From positions 3,126,062 to 3,190,061 of the forward strand of contig NC_056051.1 in assembly GCF_004379255.2 (NCBI RefSeq): a stretch of 64,000 nucleotides of DNA, read 5' to 3'. The DNA is from Salvia splendens (Eukaryota > Streptophyta > Magnoliopsida > Lamiales > Lamiaceae). The position numbers and the translations under genes were made by a program. Under the pieces are notes generated by a model. That model had not been told where the DNA came from and searched no databases. It saw only the letters and a program-made list of their open reading frames with translations. Shown here piece after piece: positions 62,238-64,000 of this stretch (position 1 is the first letter of the stretch; each line of letters begins with the position of its first letter).

Positions 62238-64000
62238 GGGCATCCAAAATGAGAATAGCTCAGCCATAGCCCAGCCACAAACTCCTTATGCCATATCATC
62301 AGCACTAAAAATCCTCCTACCACATCATCAGGACAAGCAAATAGCCCAACAATAGCCTAGCCACATCATTCAAAATTATATAAAACAAATAATTGACAAT
62401 CACACAAAATACGGAATTAAATTAACGACACAGATACGGGAAAATTCAATATTATTATTTAAAATTTAAAAAAGTACATTAAAAATTACATTAATTTAAA
62501 AAAAATTACATTATTTTAAAAAAATCCCCGACCTCCGCCACACTCCTCGTCTTCGTCGCCCCCGTCGCCGTCGGTACCCCCTACCGTGGTGGCCTTCAAA
62601 TCGTCACGCATGCTCACGAGCAATGCGTGAATAAAACTCTTCTCCTCGGGGTCCTCTGCCGCCTTCCAATCGGCTAAGATCTTGACCATCTGAGCACGCG
62701 TTTGTTGACGCGCGAAGAATTTGAGATCCTCTATCGACTGGCCAAGGGGGGATGCCGACTGGACCTCCTGGGACCCCCCGACGCCCCCCCTCGCCTCCCG
62801 TTGCACCCACCTTTGACCAACTGGGAGAGTTCGGCGAGCGAACGATGGAGGGGACGGGAGCTCCTGAGCACCCTCGGGGAGGTCGTGGGAACCGCCGCTG
62901 CTGCCGCTATAATCACCGGTATAGTTCAGTCATTGCTTCTTCGGCCAGCCAGCGTCGACACCTGCCCGAAACTTCTCGGAGTCGTTCAGCACCTCATAGC
63001 AGTTCCAGTAGGTGAACTCCTTATACAACCCGGGCTGGGGGAAGGCTTTCTCCGCTATCCTCCTGCAGTCATCCTCCGTTTGGCCACTGCTCTGCATGCG
63101 GAGGGCGTTGGCGTACAAGCCCGAAAATCGGGAGACCCCAGCCCTGATTCGGTCCCACGCCTTCCGGCACTCCTCCCCGTTGCGCGCCCTCCCCTCCAGG
63201 CAAAATGCCTTGTAGGCTGCTGCTATTTTGGCCCACATGTTGACGATCCTTTGATTGTTCGAAGTGAGGGGATCATTGCAAACACTCACCCACGCCTTGG
63301 ACAGCGCGACGTTCTCCGCACCCGTCCACTTCCTCCGTACCGAGCAGTCGTCCTCACCCGGCTGCGATGACTCGCCGACCCTCTTGCCCTTCCCCTTGCC
63401 CTTCTTCTTTGGGGGCACCGACCCCGCCCTACCCCCCCGTTTGAACGGGAGTTTCCGGAACACCGAGAAGATCAAACCCCAACTCCTCTAAGGAGAAAGT
63501 CTCATATTGCGTGAACTGCGCCTCCGTTGGGGTCGATGTGTGAGAAGAAGCAGTTGAAAAATCAAAACTGGGGAGATAGACGTTTCCCCCCCCCCCGGGC
63601 GTCCCCTGCATCGCCGGGTGCCCACCCATACATCATCTGCATCCCTGTAACCCCCCCGGCAGACTCCCCCAGGCTGCCATCCCGGACATCATCTACTGCC
63701 ACGGGTACATGTGGTAGTACCCCGGCATCGGACCCCATCCACCTCCCACGAGTACCGGGGGAGTTTGAGACCCGCTCGTCATTGGAGTACCTTCGTTGTT
63801 TTTCTCCATTTCACGTTGTTGATCTTGTACAGAAATTAAGATAGAGAGTACTCGTTAAAACAAGTGGTGTGAATGAAAATGACGTGCAAAGCGCGTATAT
63901 ATAGTGTTTCGAAAATTAAAAAAAAAAAAAATTTCGTTGGCAGATGGCTAACCGGTCCGGAGCCTGCAATGGCGGCGAGCGGACCGGCGAGCGCATCGAT
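62238..64000 (-). mobile_element. PIF/Harbinger element carrying ORF1, right end outside the window
   Basis: Left end GGGCATCCAAAATGAGAATA preceded by TTA (62235-62237). The minus-strand gene is an ORF1. The last bases (AACCGGTCCGGAGCCTGCAAT, then GCGAGCGGACCGGCGAGCG) look like its GC-rich subterminal region, so the end is probably close to 64000. A TATATATA box lies at about 63896 on the coding strand. No transposase is seen in the visible part. Confidence 0.82.
62516..63809 (-). pseudogene. Harbinger ORF1, Myb/SANT-like, interrupted
   Basis: An ATG at 63809 starts a frame stopped after 38 codons (TAG 63693-63695). The same frame is open again from 63629 to 63429. A frameshift near 63450 leads into the SANT-like part (63475-62930: RKWTGAENVALSKAWVSVCND, then VNMWAKIAAAYKAFC and FTYWNCYEVLNDSEKF). 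A stop at about 62930 precedes the C-terminal helix region (IEDLKFFARQQTRAQMVKIL), which ends at 62516. It is not functional. Confidence 0.8.

Overview
This is a stretch of plant nuclear genome, almost certainly a eudicot. The signs are an NB-ARC disease-resistance gene, a legume-lectin receptor kinase, a plastid mitoferrin-like carrier, Ty3/gypsy elements of the Athila and chromovirus types, PIF/Harbinger, MULE and hAT transposons, Stowaway MITEs, a tRNA-derived SINE and a piece of plastid psbC. Most of the window is transposable elements, many nested. I see no bacterial or viral genome features.

Layout. 1-1116: 5' part of a CC-NBS-LRR gene (minus strand, cut by the window edge). 1.9-4.0 kb: nested Stowaway MITEs. 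4169-5929: Harbinger element with a decayed transposase. 6.5-17.6 kb: a roughly 3.5 kb unit present twice (copies A and B). Each ends in a TATA-box promoter and a small unrecognised gene (called MATR here after its first residues), and each has its own later insertions (hAT-like, MULE-like, SINE, Harbinger ORF1). A third MATR gene lies inverted at 20.4-20.9 kb. 21121-23120: Harbinger element with only a transposase. 23-26.4 kb: degenerate repeats, MITEs and a solo LTR. 26846-31162: a 4.3 kb MULE carrying Ulp1-like and FAR1-like gene remnants. 31173-42.1 kb: a decayed Athila-type element whose 5' LTR holds an internally deleted retroelement, which itself holds a solo LTR. 44460-45176: a TRIM. 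45587-53341: a lectin receptor kinase gene split by a very young 5.7 kb chromovirus with an intact polyprotein. 54386-55621: mitoferrin-like gene. 56.0-64.0 kb: a Harbinger MITE, an unrecognised repeat-containing ORF and three consecutive Harbinger elements that carry only ORF1.

The most interesting signal is the PIF/Harbinger set. Six elements of about 1.7-2.0 kb each carry either the transposase or the Myb/SANT-like ORF1, never both. One transposase-only element (21121-23120) and one ORF1-only element (57917-59768) share nearly the same terminal and subterminal sequence at both ends. This looks like a bipartite system in which two separately mobile elements each supply one of the two required proteins. 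Also notable are a promoter-linked inverted duplication of a MATR gene fragment that should fold into a hairpin matching its intact paralogues, and a receptor kinase disrupted exactly in its ATP-binding loop by a retrotransposon whose two 640-bp LTRs differ at one base by eye.

Probable working host genes are the NBS-LRR (partial), the mitoferrin-like carrier and perhaps the two full-length MATR genes. The other coding potential belongs to mobile elements or to broken genes.
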